64,000 nucleotides of DNA from Tamarix chinensis (lineage: Eukaryota; Streptophyta; Magnoliopsida; Caryophyllales; Tamaricaceae), in the NCBI GenBank assembly GCA_030549775.1, contig CM060174.1, positions 69,417,966-69,481,965 of the forward strand, in the 5' to 3' direction. Below, piece by piece: positions 34,389 to 45,560 of this stretch. The notes under the pieces were generated by a model. It was not told the DNA's origin. It did no database searches and saw nothing but the letters and a program-made list of their open reading frames with translations. The position numbers and the translations under genes were made by a program. Position 1 is the stretch's first letter; every line of letters begins with the position of its first letter.

Positions 34389-35019
34389 CTTGGACAACCA
34401 GTGCAGACTGAGACACGAATAAATGAAGTGCACGCTTGTGCGCGGAAATACTCTCGAATAAAACGATCCCGGAAAAGCAGCCACGGGAATAAAGGTTTCT
34501 CCTGAAATCTGGTCAAAGGCAGATTCATGATCACGTGTCTGATCCCTTTTGGGTTCTCCTCGAAACCCAGGCAAAGCCTTAAAGATTGAATTGAAGTCAT
34601 TGGTAGGAAGATCATTTAGGTAGACCACAAGCTCTGGTGGAGGGGTTTGCTTGGCTGTTCCTGAAGCTTCTTGGACGGCGTGACACAAGTCCTTGATGGC
34701 AGACAATGAATTTGTGCCAGAGCCGCAGCCTAAGTCAGCTATGATTAGATTGGTGGGAGTCGTTTTCAAGTATAGTTGTTGGATTGCCTCCACTGCAATA
34801 TGGCCGATCATTTTAGATCCCTTCCTCTGGAAATACAGGAGGGGAGGGGGGGGGGGAAGATCCGAAAAATAGTTTAGATATGATAATGCCGAGCAAGAGC
34901 GTATTTATGATGAAGAGTGAAAATAGTAGAAAGTAATTATGAACCTGGAGTGAGGAATTTTTTGCATAGCTGGTCTCCCCATCTCCTTCTGCCATATGAA
35001 AGCTTTTCTGAGCATCCAT
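34389..35019 (-). pseudogene. SABATH methyltransferase gene, exons 1-2 only (C-terminal half missing)
   Basis: SABATH enzymes methylate small carboxylic acids or alkaloid nitrogens (salicylate, jasmonate, xanthines) with S-adenosylmethionine in the cytosol. Exon 1 (35019-34945, 25 codons) starts MDAQKSFHMAEGDGETSYAK and holds the family's GETSYAKNS substrate/SAM-binding motif. A 118-bp GT-AG intron (34944-34827, phase 0) joins it to exon 2 (34826-34389, 146 codons). Exon 2 shows ADLGCGSGTNS (SAM-binding glycine-rich loop), VYLNDLPTNDFNSIFKALPG, PVAAFPGSFYSRVFP and FIYSCLSLHWLSK. Exon 2 ends AAG before GTATGC, a good donor. The two exons form one open frame of 171 residues without stops. SABATH proteins are usually about 350-380 residues; the rest is absent from the window to the left. 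It is most likely a truncated duplicate. A distant third exon or a short expressed product are alternatives. The substrate cannot be told. Confidence 0.85.
34827..34944 (-). other. Intron 1 of the SABATH fragment
   Basis: Minus strand: CTCCAG before GTTCATAATT (donor), a long C tract near 34850-34860, and acceptor TTTCCAG before AGGAAGGG. Length 118 bp, phase 0. Removing it joins ...NSSLQ to RKGSKM..., which fits the family. Confidence 0.85.
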
Positions 35020-35070
35020 TTTGTTTGGAATGTGTGCGCGTACGGTTCTCGATTTGCCTTCCCCTAATAG

Positions 35071-35085
35071 GCCTATATATATATT
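35071..35085 (-). promoter_or_regulatory. TATA box of the SABATH fragment
   Basis: On the minus strand AATATATATATAGGCC lies about 55-65 bp upstream of the ATG at 35019, leaving a leader of roughly 25-30 nt. The core promoter therefore appears retained. Confidence 0.55.
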
Positions 35086-35089
35086 ATCA

Positions 35090-36062
35090 CCTTGTATTTT
35101 TTCTTTCTTTCTTTCTTTTATATTTTAAAAAATATTTTAATAATTTATATATTTTTATAAATTAATAAATATAGTCTTAATACATTATTTACTCTTTTAA
35201 TTAAAATAGAATAAAGTATTTAATACATAAATAAAAAGTAAAAAAAAATTCAAGATGAAAAAAAATAGGTTTTAAATTTTTTAAAATAATTTTTTATACA
35301 AAATATTAGTAATAAAATAATTTGGTCTTTAATATGGAGTTAGTAATCTATTTGATTTAAAGAAAGTTTTGATAAAAGAAAAATAAAAAGGGAAAGAAAA
35401 AGTTAATAAATAATCAATTTGTTTTTTCTCCCTTAGTTGTTGAAAAAATTTATAGAATTTTTTTTCTTAGAAACGATTTTTTTATATTTGATTTATTATA
35501 AAATAGTACCAGCAAAAATATAATCATTTATATTATAATTGATTATATATTTATAATAAAAAATACACACACAAATCATTTTATCAACTCCACCTCCGTC
35601 TTCTCCGCCATCTTCACTACATCCACATCAAAAGTGAAAAAACAAGCAATTCTAAAAAAATATGAAATTATGCATGTGGCAATAAGACTAAGACTAATCT
35701 TTTCATTATGGTAAAAATCTATTTTATGATATCAGTCTATACAAAGTAAATGCAAATAGATATGAACAATGTATACAATAACTGATATCAAGAATACTAC
35801 CAACACACTTCAAAACAATATAAATTCTTTTATAGTGCAAAATATTTATAATAATACATATCATATATAAGCTACAAACTAAAATGGTCTTTGGTTTGAT
35901 TTTTGGGACTTAAAAAATAACTCAAATTTTTTTTATAACATCAAAAACTTTACTATTAAACTCCGCATACAGCCAAAATTCTCTCTCCTCATATTAAAAA
36001 CCAACAAACACTCTAACTACACTCAAAGTTGTCAAGATGTGCGTGTGTGTATATTTATATAT
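35090..36062. other. AT-rich upstream region of the SABATH fragment
   Basis: It contains a (CTTT)n run (35098-35118), A/T tracts and no recognised gene. A short GTGTGTGT/TATATA patch at 36040-36066 precedes the element B LTR. No clear promoter motif beyond the TATA box was identified. Confidence 0.5.
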
Positions 36063-36502
36063 ATAATACATCGAATTTTTATCTAATCTTAATCCTAAGA
36101 AATTAGTAGTTTAACAAAATCCTAATATTTATTCTAAAAAAAATTTTATTTTAATCTAATCATAATTCTAAATAATGAATATTTTAATCCTATCTTCATT
36201 CTTTAATTATAATTTTTAAACCTAATCCTAGAAATTTTATTTTTTTTCTTTCTTTCCCCTTTTCTTTTTTCATTTTCTTCTTCTATGGCCCAATTTTCCC
36301 TCTTCTCTACATCCTTGTGTGTTCCTTCTTCTGTACCTCGAATAAACTAACTATTAACCTGTCTAAGACTGAAAATCTCACCCATTATCTCCCACAAATC
36401 TTGGGATGTGCCTTGTTGAATTTTACCCAAAATTTCCCTTGATCGTACCTCTCCTTAGCTAGTGTGTGTGTCCCTTCTACCATTTCTTCTCATGCACACC
36501 AT

Positions 36503-36520
36503 CATGTATATATATATATA
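36503..36520 (+). promoter_or_regulatory. Possible TATA region of gypsy B LTR
   Basis: TATATATATATATAATC lies upstream of a CT-rich leader; weak on its own, but its place matches that of the TATA box in LTR A. Confidence 0.35.
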
Positions 36521-37466
36521 ATCTTCTAAAGCTCTCTACCTCATTTAATGCTCAACTAACCTACTCCTTCCCTCCATTTTCATTGAGTGCCACAACCCCA
36601 AACACCCTTTTCTTCTCTTCTCTTCTTGCCCTATGGGTCTTTGCCATTCATCACCATAAACCACTCACCATCACTACCTACCAAGCACCACCATTTCACC
36701 TAGAAAACCAACCACTACTACCTCTCCATCATTCCCCCTTGTCGTTGCCCAACCATCGCCTCCCCAAGCTATACCTTTTCCTTCCCTCATTGCGCTCAAT
36801 TTTTGTTGATGTGCATGATTGTACACCCCTTGAACGCCCCAACCTTTCCTCTCTAGTATAACACATGCACATTTTTTAGTACAACTCATGAAAGCCTTTT
36901 CTTCTCACTCCTATGTTTCAAGTACAACCATGCTTACCCTTCTCCTCTGGTTCATGTGCAACTTGCCTTCATAACTTGTGCATGCACTACATGCATGCCA
37001 TGTACCTTTAACATTCCCCTTAGCACTACTGTGCCTCCCTTCTAGCACCAATATAGCACCACCATGCACTATTTCTTGCATCTTACATTCCACCACACTC
37101 CTTTGTGGCCAAGCTCCTCCACTTATTTTGGTTATCCTTATTTCCACCCTCATTTACCTTAAATTTTTCTTAGTTGTATTCTTAACTTCTAACTATATAT
37201 TATTCTTATTTCATAGGTGATTTTTCGATGATCTTGGAGGAGACAAGTTAAGCTTATGTGCTTAGAGATTGGTATCATTTTTTTGGTAAGGATACACATT
37301 ATAGCTATGGTTTTTATGTGTAGTGTTTATTTTTGTATGTTATATAGATGGGGTTATTATGATAACGCTATTATATTATATCTTGTGTTGTAAGATGAAA
37401 AAGTGAGGTGTGAAATTATGTGTTTGTACATTTTATTAGTTGGCATGAATTGCCATGTGCGGTATT

Positions 37467-38513
37467 TGATGCAGGAGCATCTCCCTCAAGTGTTAATAAT
37501 AAGGACAATCTACTTATTAATTCCCCTAAAATAGAAGAATTCAAAACTCTTCTTACTTAGGTTAATGAGTAAGCAAGGATATTGGTAGCCATGAAAAGCC
37601 ATGCAAGACAGAAATAAAAGCCACCAACTCTATGTTCCCCTGGCTCCATTATGGATTCAATATGGCTCCACAAATCCACGTTTTTCTTTGCCCCATTATG
37701 GCCGCAATATGTCTCCACAAAACCAAGACTATTCTCAACCACACATAACACATTTTGCATGATTATACACCCTTGCAACAACCATTTCATGTGCAGATTT
37801 TAAGGAGCATTGGGAAGGTAAGTATGGGAAGATCAAGGCCTCAAATCAATGATTAATTATGGAAGAAGAAACCACCATTTTTGCCCTCAAATCTAGCTTG
37901 CCGAGGGACCATCTATCCATCAACTTTCATTAAACTTGGTTTTTTCCTTTTTTTGTTTAGCATGGTTAAAGAGTATTTCTAGACTTTCTTAAAGTGTAAT
38001 GTGTGTTTTCTAAGTGCTTGTCATAGGTTGTAATCAGCTACCATCATGTGATAGGGGGCTAAAGTATTCGCTAATCAGCATAGCTAAATGTAATAGTTTA
38101 TCAACCTTAGTTAGTGAGTATTAGTATAACTTATAGTTGGTGTGTAACCAAATCTACTCACTATGACTTAGATGTATAGTTTGTAATTTGCTAAAGCCTA
38201 ATAAACTCTATATAGAGGCAAAGGCTTGAAGAAATGAGCAATTCCTTTTGACCAAAATTGTTGTTTATTTTCATAACAATACCGTCAAAAGACTTAGAGT
38301 TAGTCTTTTTTACTCATCAAAAATCTTATAGCATTTATGCTAAGAATTGATACCTTAGTTATTTAGTGTAAGTGCTTAATCTTAAAGGCATTTCAAGATT
38401 AATTTCTTCTCTTCCTCTTCTTAATCACTTCTAAATTTTTTGTTTTGTTGGAATCTTAACTAATTCCATAATTAACACTTGGATTAATCAAATATGTTTA
38501 ATATTATTCATGA
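37467..38513 (+). mobile_element. Solo LTR (family S), copy 2, inserted in the gypsy B LTR
   Basis: It starts TGATGCAGGAGCATC and ends ATTATTCATGA (copy 1 ends ATGCATCA). A perfect 5-bp duplication GTATT flanks it (37462-37466 and 38514-38518). It contains a CTCTATATAGAGG promoter block (38206-38218) preceded by AATAAA-like sequence, and aligns along its whole 1.05 kb with the reverse complement of 5174-6206. An open frame at 37557-37790 on the minus strand is not supported by any domain. Its presence inside gypsy B shows family S was active after B inserted. Confidence 0.85.
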
Positions 38514-39829
38514 GTATTTATATATAATTACATTTATGTACTTCAAGATGATATATAAATTTTAGAGGATGAAAATCATTAATATTAGGACTCGTAGGGT
38601 TTTGTAAAAGTATAAGTGTTTGGCTATTATAAGGGCATTTTAGTTATTGACAATAATATATAAATTAATCATGGAATAATAATTCTTGAGGGTTCTATAA
38701 ATTATTTCATAAGTAATATAATTTAAATGATGGTTGGGTAAGATACAAGTTATCTAATATATTATGAAGCTTTTAGTAAGATAATGACATTTTGATCAAT
38801 ATCGGTTAAATATGAAAATTTGATGACTCTAAAAAGGTAATATAACTTAAATATGCTAATTATGATACTTGCATAATTATAAATAACATAAGAATAATAA
38901 AATGAGAAGATAGATTGAATCATGAATAGTAATCATAGAGGCAGATTATTATCACTTGTGTAAGATGGAGGGGCTAGGCATTGATTTTTAGATATAATAT
39001 TTATTATATTATTATATGTTGGTTTACTAAATTTGTGATGCAGTGCTTCTTATGGGAGAATTTATAATCATCTTATGAAATTAGGGTTTCTTGGTTGAAA
39101 TTATGGACCATTTCCTTCGGGAATGCCTCATAACCATGTGGTGGTGCTTTACGTTTTCAATTAAGTGTTGTGCATGTCTATATGAGTCATGAATGATGAT
39201 ACTAATTTAAACAACTAATGAAAAAATAAAAGATCATGTGAGTCGAGTTTTAGTATTATGTGTACATTCTATCATATGATAATATTGGCTCAAGAGCATT
39301 CTATCCTAAAGGGGCATTGATTCTTTCCACCGGATTAAGAATAGTTTGCCCCCTAAAATCAACTTGAATAAGAATATGATTATGACATAAGAAATTGATG
39401 CATAAGATATTAATCACTTAAAGTGAAAGATTATGTGACTTAGGAATAAAGTGTTGTTCCTATTCCACTAGACAATAATTATAACTCAGGTGTGTTATGT
39501 CTTAAGAGGTGCTTTAGATCATTTCACTGATTTAAGAATAGTGGTTAGGAGTATGTTGCCTTAATATATGTTGGGTCCGTTCCACTAAAAAATAATAGTG
39601 GATTAAATGTGTTCTTCTTAAGAGTCACTTTAGTTTATTCCACATGATTAAGAATAGCGGGTCTTTTAACTCAATGTAAATAAAATTATGGATTATGCTT
39701 ATATCTAATAATGAGATCTAAAATTAGTATTTATTTTCACCACTTTATGTTCACATGCATGTATGTTGATTCTCTAATGTAAAATTATCTAATTCTATTC
39801 AACCTTATTTTGATTGTATGGTCACCATA

Positions 39830-39850
39830 CTTAGTACATAATATACTGAT
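39830..39850 (+). promoter_or_regulatory. Conserved dyad box in LTR B
   Basis: CTTAGTACATAATATACTGAT, followed by CTCATTCCCA at about 39870. Position about 470 bp before the LTR end, matching the other LTRs. Confidence 0.55.
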
Positions 39851-40301
39851 TATCCTTCTCATGGTTACTACTCATTCCCAAAAGTAGATGGCCTAAATAT
39901 TTTTATACAGATCGATGAAAGCCAGTTAGAAAAATTAGCTACATATGATGCCTTATTTTTGGAGGACTGAATCTCATGTATTAGAGTTGGTCATAAAGTT
40001 ATGTTATCCACTTATTGCTTTGGGATTGTATAACTTTTGGGACTCTTAGCTCCCAATGTATCCCTTTTGTGTATTTTTTATGTTGTAATAAGAGTTAATA
40101 TCCAAACTATTATATAAATTTTATAAAACTTTTCTTATTCTTTGCTTATCATGCTTTAAGTTTTAACTATTTTGCCTTGTACTCAATCTAAGGATGGTAT
40201 GGTAAGACAAACTTATATAAAGTATGGTGGTAACACCCTACTAATTTAAACTTAGGCTTCCACTAGAATGAATTTTTTAGTAGTAAATTTTGGGTTGTTA
40301 T

Positions 40302-40330
40302 AAGATGTTATCAAAGCTTGGCTTTTGATT
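40302..40330 (+). other. Primer binding site region of gypsy B
   Basis: AGATGTTATCAAAGCTTGGCTT directly follows the LTR end. TTATCAAAGC resembles the tRNA-Met primer core (TATCAGAGC) with one change. Confidence 0.6.
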
Positions 40331-40556
40331 ATTATTTTTTCCAATAATACATTTTTCAATGATCCATTATCTAATTTTATTTGTCTATTTCATGCTTTGA
40401 AAAACTTAATTCTCCAAAAAACTTAATTAACTTGTGAGGATTAGAGAATGGGTAGCCTAGGTATCATTTGAATGTGCTTATGTGCAATATGTGTTTGTAA
40501 GCTAGGAATGTCTATCCTAATTAGCTTTTTTTTTAATCTTGTTGTTAGCTTTCCAT

Positions 40557-41700
40557 GGTGTTAAATGGTCACTTAGCCTATTTAGAGGAGGATTTCGAGG
40601 TCTTCATTGAGTTCAATAAGCATCCACCACTGTTACCTCATTCTTAGCTGCCACCACCACCTCCACATTACCCACAAGAGGGTATCATAGAGAACTGGCT
40701 TTAGAGGGTTCCTAGGCATCACCCACCATTCTACACCGGTAATGCAGATATGGTCATCTTAGAAGGATGGATTTAGGACATGGACATGACTTATAAGGCA
40801 CTTGATTGTTCACATGCTCAGAAGGCGAGCATAATAGCCTTATTTCTTTAGGGAGCCATAGATACCTAGTTAGTAGGTCGTCGTGTGCAAGAAGGATCAT
40901 CGATGCCCTATTAGGACTTTAAGATGATGATCCACACTAAGTTTTATCTTGAGATCATTAAGAAGGATAAGCTTAAGGAGTTCATGTTGTTGACCTAGGG
41001 ACGTATGATAATGCAGTAATACCACACTCGGTCCAGGAGCTACTAATGTTCACATTGGGCATAGTTGATAGTGAGTTAACTATGGTTTATCAGTTTGAGT
41101 AGGGGCTCCATTTCAGCATCTAGAGGATGATAAGTGTCATGGATTTTTTGGATTTGGCTACATTGTATGAGCTGGCATATGTTGCCGCCAAAATGGTTCA
41201 GGAATAGGATTTTATTTTAGGTAAGAGGAAGTTGGAGACACAGTGTTTAGGAGGTCTGATTTAGTTTTGGGGAGGTAGACCTCCAACTAATAGCCATTAG
41301 GGTTGGCAGAGTGGATAGAGTACACCTATGGGATAATCAAGATGCTTTATATGTCATTTCTACAAATGAGATCAACTAGGTCTAAACTATCGGGGCACTC
41401 CTATTTTGTGTAAGACTTATAGTAAGGTTGGTCATTGATCATTTAAGTGCCAGCATCAAAAGAGGGGCCAACTCTAAACATAGGGTGATAATTATTAGTA
41501 GCAAGGACCATTTGTACCCCGGTGACAGGCCTATAAGTAGCAGACCTACTAGCCAAAACAACATCAACAATAGTAGAGGGAACTTACCCTAATAGGTATA
41601 CACCTTAGGGAGGCTAAAAGGAGACCACAAGGGTCTCACTCATTTCTTTAGGGAGAAGGATAAAGTTATGGTTCTAGAGGGTATCATGGAGGATACTAAG
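40557..41700 (+). pseudogene. Gypsy B gag remnant
   Basis: ATG at 40557 is a plausible start. A proline-rich N-terminus (PPPPPHYPQEG) leads into the gag core with VILEGWI, 'ALDCSHAQKASIIALFL' and KDKLKEFM. Zinc-knuckle remnants at 41345-41460 keep CKTYSKVGH..FKC, with the second Cys replaced by Tyr. TAG codons repeatedly stand where gag A has Gln or Trp. Not translatable. Confidence 0.75.
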
Positions 41701-42070
41701 GAGAACAATGAGATGGCTATTTGAATATCATCATCTAGGTAGAATTTGATTGGAAACTGGATGTAGTTTCTAGTATGTTTTCCATCATCTTGTTACTAAT
41801 GCATGATTTATTTGATTTAAGTGCAATCTTTTTGTTTGTATCTACTACTTTTATTATTAGCAATGCCTTATCTCTATCTTCTAATGTCTTATCTTTAGTG
41901 TTACCTTATAGGGACATGTTAGATTATTGTAGGCTCTACTTAAACACAACCTTATAGGTAAATAGGGTAGAATTATTTTTAGATTTAGTCAACATGGACT
42001 TTTGGGACTTTGATCTAATCCTTGAGATCAATATGCTAGGGAGGTATTATGCCATGATAGATTGATCTCA
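41701..42070 (+). pseudogene. Gypsy B protease remnant
   Basis: It corresponds to 16110-16463 of element A. Recognisable parts are LDVVSSMFSI-like sequence, a region where the active-site DSG has been lost, LVNMDF and the 'LILEINMLGRY' end that matches ILGMDMLGKY. Heavily decayed. Confidence 0.6.
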
Positions 42071-42289
42071 AGAGTGGATTATGTTTTAGGGACTTTAGGG
42101 TGCTAGGGTATCCTATAGGGAGGAAAGCCTATGCTTACAACGAAGGTTATATATACTCATAAGCTATATTCTTTTGTACATAGAGGTTACCTCATGTATT
42201 TATGTGGACTTGAGGATCTGATTATGCATGTGTCACCATTGGAGAATATTCTAGATGCTTGAGATTTTGCTGATGTATTTCAAAAGAAG

Positions 42290-43060
42290 ATACATGATAT
42301 GCTATAAGTGGGTAAGAGAAACATCACCCTTGAGCTAGTATCAGGGGTTGAGCCTATTTTAAAGGCACCCTATCAGATGGTGTTAGTAGAGTTGTATGAT
42401 TTGAAGACTCAACTAGAGGAGTTAATGGCTCACAGGTATATTCAAATGAGTGTGTCTCCATGGGGAGCACTAATTAACTTTGTGAAGAAGAAGGATACGA
42501 GCCTTAGTTTATATATTGACTATTAGGCTCTAAACTAGTTATCGTTGAAGAATTGATATCCACTTACAAGGATTGATGAATTATTTTATCATCTTAGGGG
42601 TGCTTCAATCTTCTTAAATATCGAATTGAGGTTGGGTTATCATCGACTATGTATTATCAAGGTAGACATCATGAATATGGCCTTTAGGAAATAGTATAAG
42701 CACTATAAGTGTATGGTGATGCCTTTTGGGCTCACTAATGCACCTACTATATTGATTGACTTGATGAAAATGATTTTGTAGTTGTTTCTATATTAGTTCA
42801 TAGTGGTCATCATATATGATGTTTTGGTATACTCTTAAATTAGAGAGAAGCATGAGTAACATCTTTGCACTATATTGTCACTTCTTAGAGAGTAGAAGAT
42901 GTATGCCAAACTTTCTGAGTGTGAGTTCTTCCATTAGGAGGTTGTATTTTTAAGTCACATAGTTTGAAGAAGAGGATTCCTCGATTCAGCAAAGATTTTA
43001 GCAATCATCCAGCAGAATGCACCTATAAGAATTCCTAAGGTTCGTAGTTTTCTTGGTATA
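42290..43060 (+). pseudogene. Gypsy B reverse transcriptase
   Basis: A 72-codon open piece (42308-42526) reads ITLELVSGVEPILKAPYQM, LKTQLEELMAHRYIQMSVSP and KKKDTSLSLYIDY. Downstream, YPLTRIDELF, LGYHRL and [11 protein letters not shown] are intact, but the catalytic box reads IYDVLVY instead of IDDxLVY, so the catalytic Asp pair is damaged. Many TAG codons. Confidence 0.85.
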
Positions 43061-43129
43061 GTTGGGTAATACATGTCGAGAAATTTTCAAAGGTAGATCA
43101 TCCCTTGACAAACCTTTTGAAGAACTCTA

Positions 43130-43700
43130 CTAGATTTTAGTGGGATAATGCATGTGAGGGTGCATTTCAAGCATTGAAGTGGCATTTGACTACATCAATG
43201 GTTTTGACTCTATCATTGAAAGTAGATGATTTTGGGGTTTATAGTGATGTGTTAATGCATATAATATGATGTGTATTGATGCACTATGGTAAGGTAGTGG
43301 CTTACACTTCTCATCAATTAAATTAGCAAGAGTATAACTAACCAACACATGATTTGGAGTTGGTCACAATTATCGTGATGCTAAAGATTTGGAGGCACTA
43401 TCTATACTAGACATGATGTAAATTTTTACTGACCATAAGAGCTAACAATATATATTCATTCTAAAGGAGTTAGATATAAAGAAGATGAAATGGCTAGAAT
43501 TAGTGAAGGACCATTATATCAAGTTTACCTACTATGAGAGTAAGGCTAGTGTCATTGAAGGTTCCTTGTGTAGGAAGACATGGCACTCCTTTAATACTTG
43601 TATAATGGTTAATTAGTTTCTTGAGGAGCTTGGTGAGATGGGGATAGAGTTGATCTAATAGAGTGATTTGGATGTTTATATGAGTGCTTTGATGATTACA
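43130..43700 (+). pseudogene. Gypsy B RNase H remnant
   Basis: Translated pieces correspond to the A RNase H: a FGVYSDVL-like start, VAYTSHQL, EYN.PTHDLELVTIIVML, WRHYLY, DHKS-like 'DHKS*QYIFILKELD' and KWLELVKDHYIKF. Frames break repeatedly. Confidence 0.75.
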
Positions 43701-43789
43701 TAAACTTTTTTTTTGATAAGATCTTATTTAGATAACCAAGGGACATTAAGATCAAGAGGATTTAGTAGAAGATACATGACAATAGAGCT

Positions 43790-44630
43790 AAAAGCTTTTA
43801 GATCCATGAGGATGGTAGCATTTTCTATAGGGATCACTAGTGTGTACCTTAGAGTTAAACTAATATAAAGTACTAAATTTTAGAGGAGGGTCATTATGCC
43901 CTATATTCCATGTAACAAGGAGTGGATAAGTCGTATAAGGACCTTAATAGGATCGACTGATGGCCTCAAATGAAGTAAGAGATAGTGAAGCTTGTGGTAA
44001 GGTATTTAGCAAGCTAGAAGGTTAAGATCAAGCCTTTAGGTATTCCAAGATGTTATTAGATCTCTATCTTGATGGATATTATGAGTGGACTATCAAGTGT
44101 TCACAATAGGTGTGATACGGTTTGGGTTGTTGTTAACTGATTGATTACGTCAACTATTTTTGTACTAATGAAGTTAACTTAGAGTATGGATTAGTTCGCT
44201 AATGCTTAAATAATGTTTGTGGTGAGTAGGCATGATACACCTACCGACATAGTCTTTGATAAGGAACTGATATTCGTTTCACACTTTTGAGGAAGTTATA
44301 GGAGGGTATGGATAAAAAGTTATGGACCACTGCCGCATTTTACCTAGCTAAAGGTGGGTAGATTTAGAGGACAATTCAGACACTTGAGAACATTCTATGG
44401 ACATGTGTTTTGGACTTCCTAGGCATTTGGTTTGATTGTCTACATTTGGTGGACTTCTCTTGCAATAATAGTTATCGTGTCAGTATAGGTATAACACCTT
44501 TTGAGGCATTTTATAGATGCAAGTGTCGGACACCCTTGTGTTGAAGATACATTAGCAAGATTGTAGTACTTGTATCAAATATGATTGAGGAGATGACTCA
44601 GCAGGTTTTATTAGTCTAGGATAGGAGATT
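43790..44630 (+). pseudogene. Gypsy B integrase, truncated
   Basis: IHEDGSIF (43797) marks the pre-integrase region. Then come decayed zinc-binding sequence, a MDIMSGL.S..NRCDTV start of the core, an LMKLT block, HDTPTDIVFDKE in place of the 'DIVSDRD' block, NNSYRVSIGITPFEAFY (44465-44510) and MIEEMTQQV (44583-44610). Similarity to integrase A (18480-19040) stops at about 44625, with the C-terminal and chromodomain-like parts missing. Confidence 0.75.
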
Positions 44631-44649
44631 TATACTTTCTTTCAGTGGA

Positions 44650-45560
44650 ATACCTACAAAATCACTAAGTTGCATGACTCTAGTTCCTTTCATATGACCT
44701 TAACATATGGCCTCAACACTAGTTTGGGTAATAAGGAGCTTTGGGATTAGATACTTAACATAAAACCTTCTCATATCCCATCTATTCATCTTGGATATTT
44801 TAACATTATCCTCCATTAATTTTAAAAAATCCAAGGGCAAATACTTACTCTCCAAGTTACATCTAACTTTAGTGATTGTGTCTAGGAGCTTATGGTGACT
44901 AACATTAACTATTTTGGTGCTTCCTATACCTAGTAAATTAAATAATCACTAGATTCTTGAATATATTATAAGCTGGATAAGGTGTTAGGCAACATTAAGT
45001 GGCTGAACCTCTACCCTAATTCCCATGTTCTATTTGATACTCTTCTTATCTCTAATTACTCCTCTCTGATTTTAAACGTTAGTTCTAGACATTTGATATT
45101 TAAAAGACCCTTTAAATTCTATACCAAGTGGGCACTTATGATTGCTTTAAAAATTTGTTCACTATATTTAGCTTTAACTTGAGAAAGGATATATTGTCTT
45201 TGATTTTAAATAGAAATTGAGGATATTGAAACTCAAGCTAAAAGCTTTTTAATGCTCAAAGTTTCGTGGCATTGGTGATAGAGTGACTGCCCTTCAAGCT
45301 AATGTTCAATAAATTCAATAGGCCTTATAGTTGGATCCTATGGATTTTGAGCTTATTCAAAGAGAGAAGGAGGATCTTAAAATATCATATCATTACTCCA
45401 TCCACAAGGAGTCCTTCTATAGATAAAACATCATAATTAACTACATAAATTTGGGTGATAACAATACAAAGTTTTTCCATACCTATGTTACGGGTCAAAC
45501 CCAAAGGAGTTTGATCCACCACATTGAAAATCAATAGGGTAAGCTAGTTAGTGTTCCAAA
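44650..45560 (+). pseudogene. LINE 2 endonuclease C-terminus and linker
   Basis: Matches the family at YGLNTSLGNKELWD, LGYFNIIL (family: LGDFNAVL; the catalytic Asp is Tyr here), a WLNLYPNSHVLF block (44998-45034) and ISNYSS where the family has the SDHSP catalytic motif. Then comes the linker with ALQANVQ, KEDLKISYHYSIHKESFYR and NLGDNNTKFFHTYVTGQ, typical of plant LINE ORF2. Catalytic residues are altered and stops are frequent. Confidence 0.75.

Larger units (their letters stand above)
36063..40301 (+). repeat. Gypsy B 5' LTR (interrupted by solo LTR S)
   Basis: The left part has TCTAATC/CCTAATCCTA-type sequence, then T/C-rich and CCACC-rich leader-like sequence (36240-37150), as in D (minus). 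The middle part is interrupted at 37467-38513. The right part has 'TTCCACT..AATAATAGTGG' repeats (39440-39670), the dyad box (39830), TATACAG (39905) and the end TTTTAGTAGTAAATTTTGGG. The left edge at TAATACATCGAAT is approximate. Without the insert the LTR is about 3.2 kb. Confidence 0.7.
36063..44630 (+). mobile_element. Gypsy element B, 3'-truncated, with nested solo LTR
   Basis: A long 5' LTR (about 36063-40301, including a 1.05-kb insert) is followed by a primer-like TTATCAAAGC and the order gag, protease, RT, RNase H, integrase, all heavily broken. Coding similarity to element D (minus strand, 56108-59170) is high, so B and D are one family or close relatives. The integrase ends at about 44625 (MTQQVLLV*DR); no integrase tail, polypurine tract or 3' LTR follows. 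Instead a LINE endonuclease begins at about 44640. Confidence 0.85.

Noticed and set aside
36466..37220. Open frames of 80-131 codons with Pro, His and Leu
   Set aside because: They lie in the C-rich leader-like part of LTR B, equivalent to 20110-21210 in A and 54400-54720 in C, with no domain and no conservation of frame.
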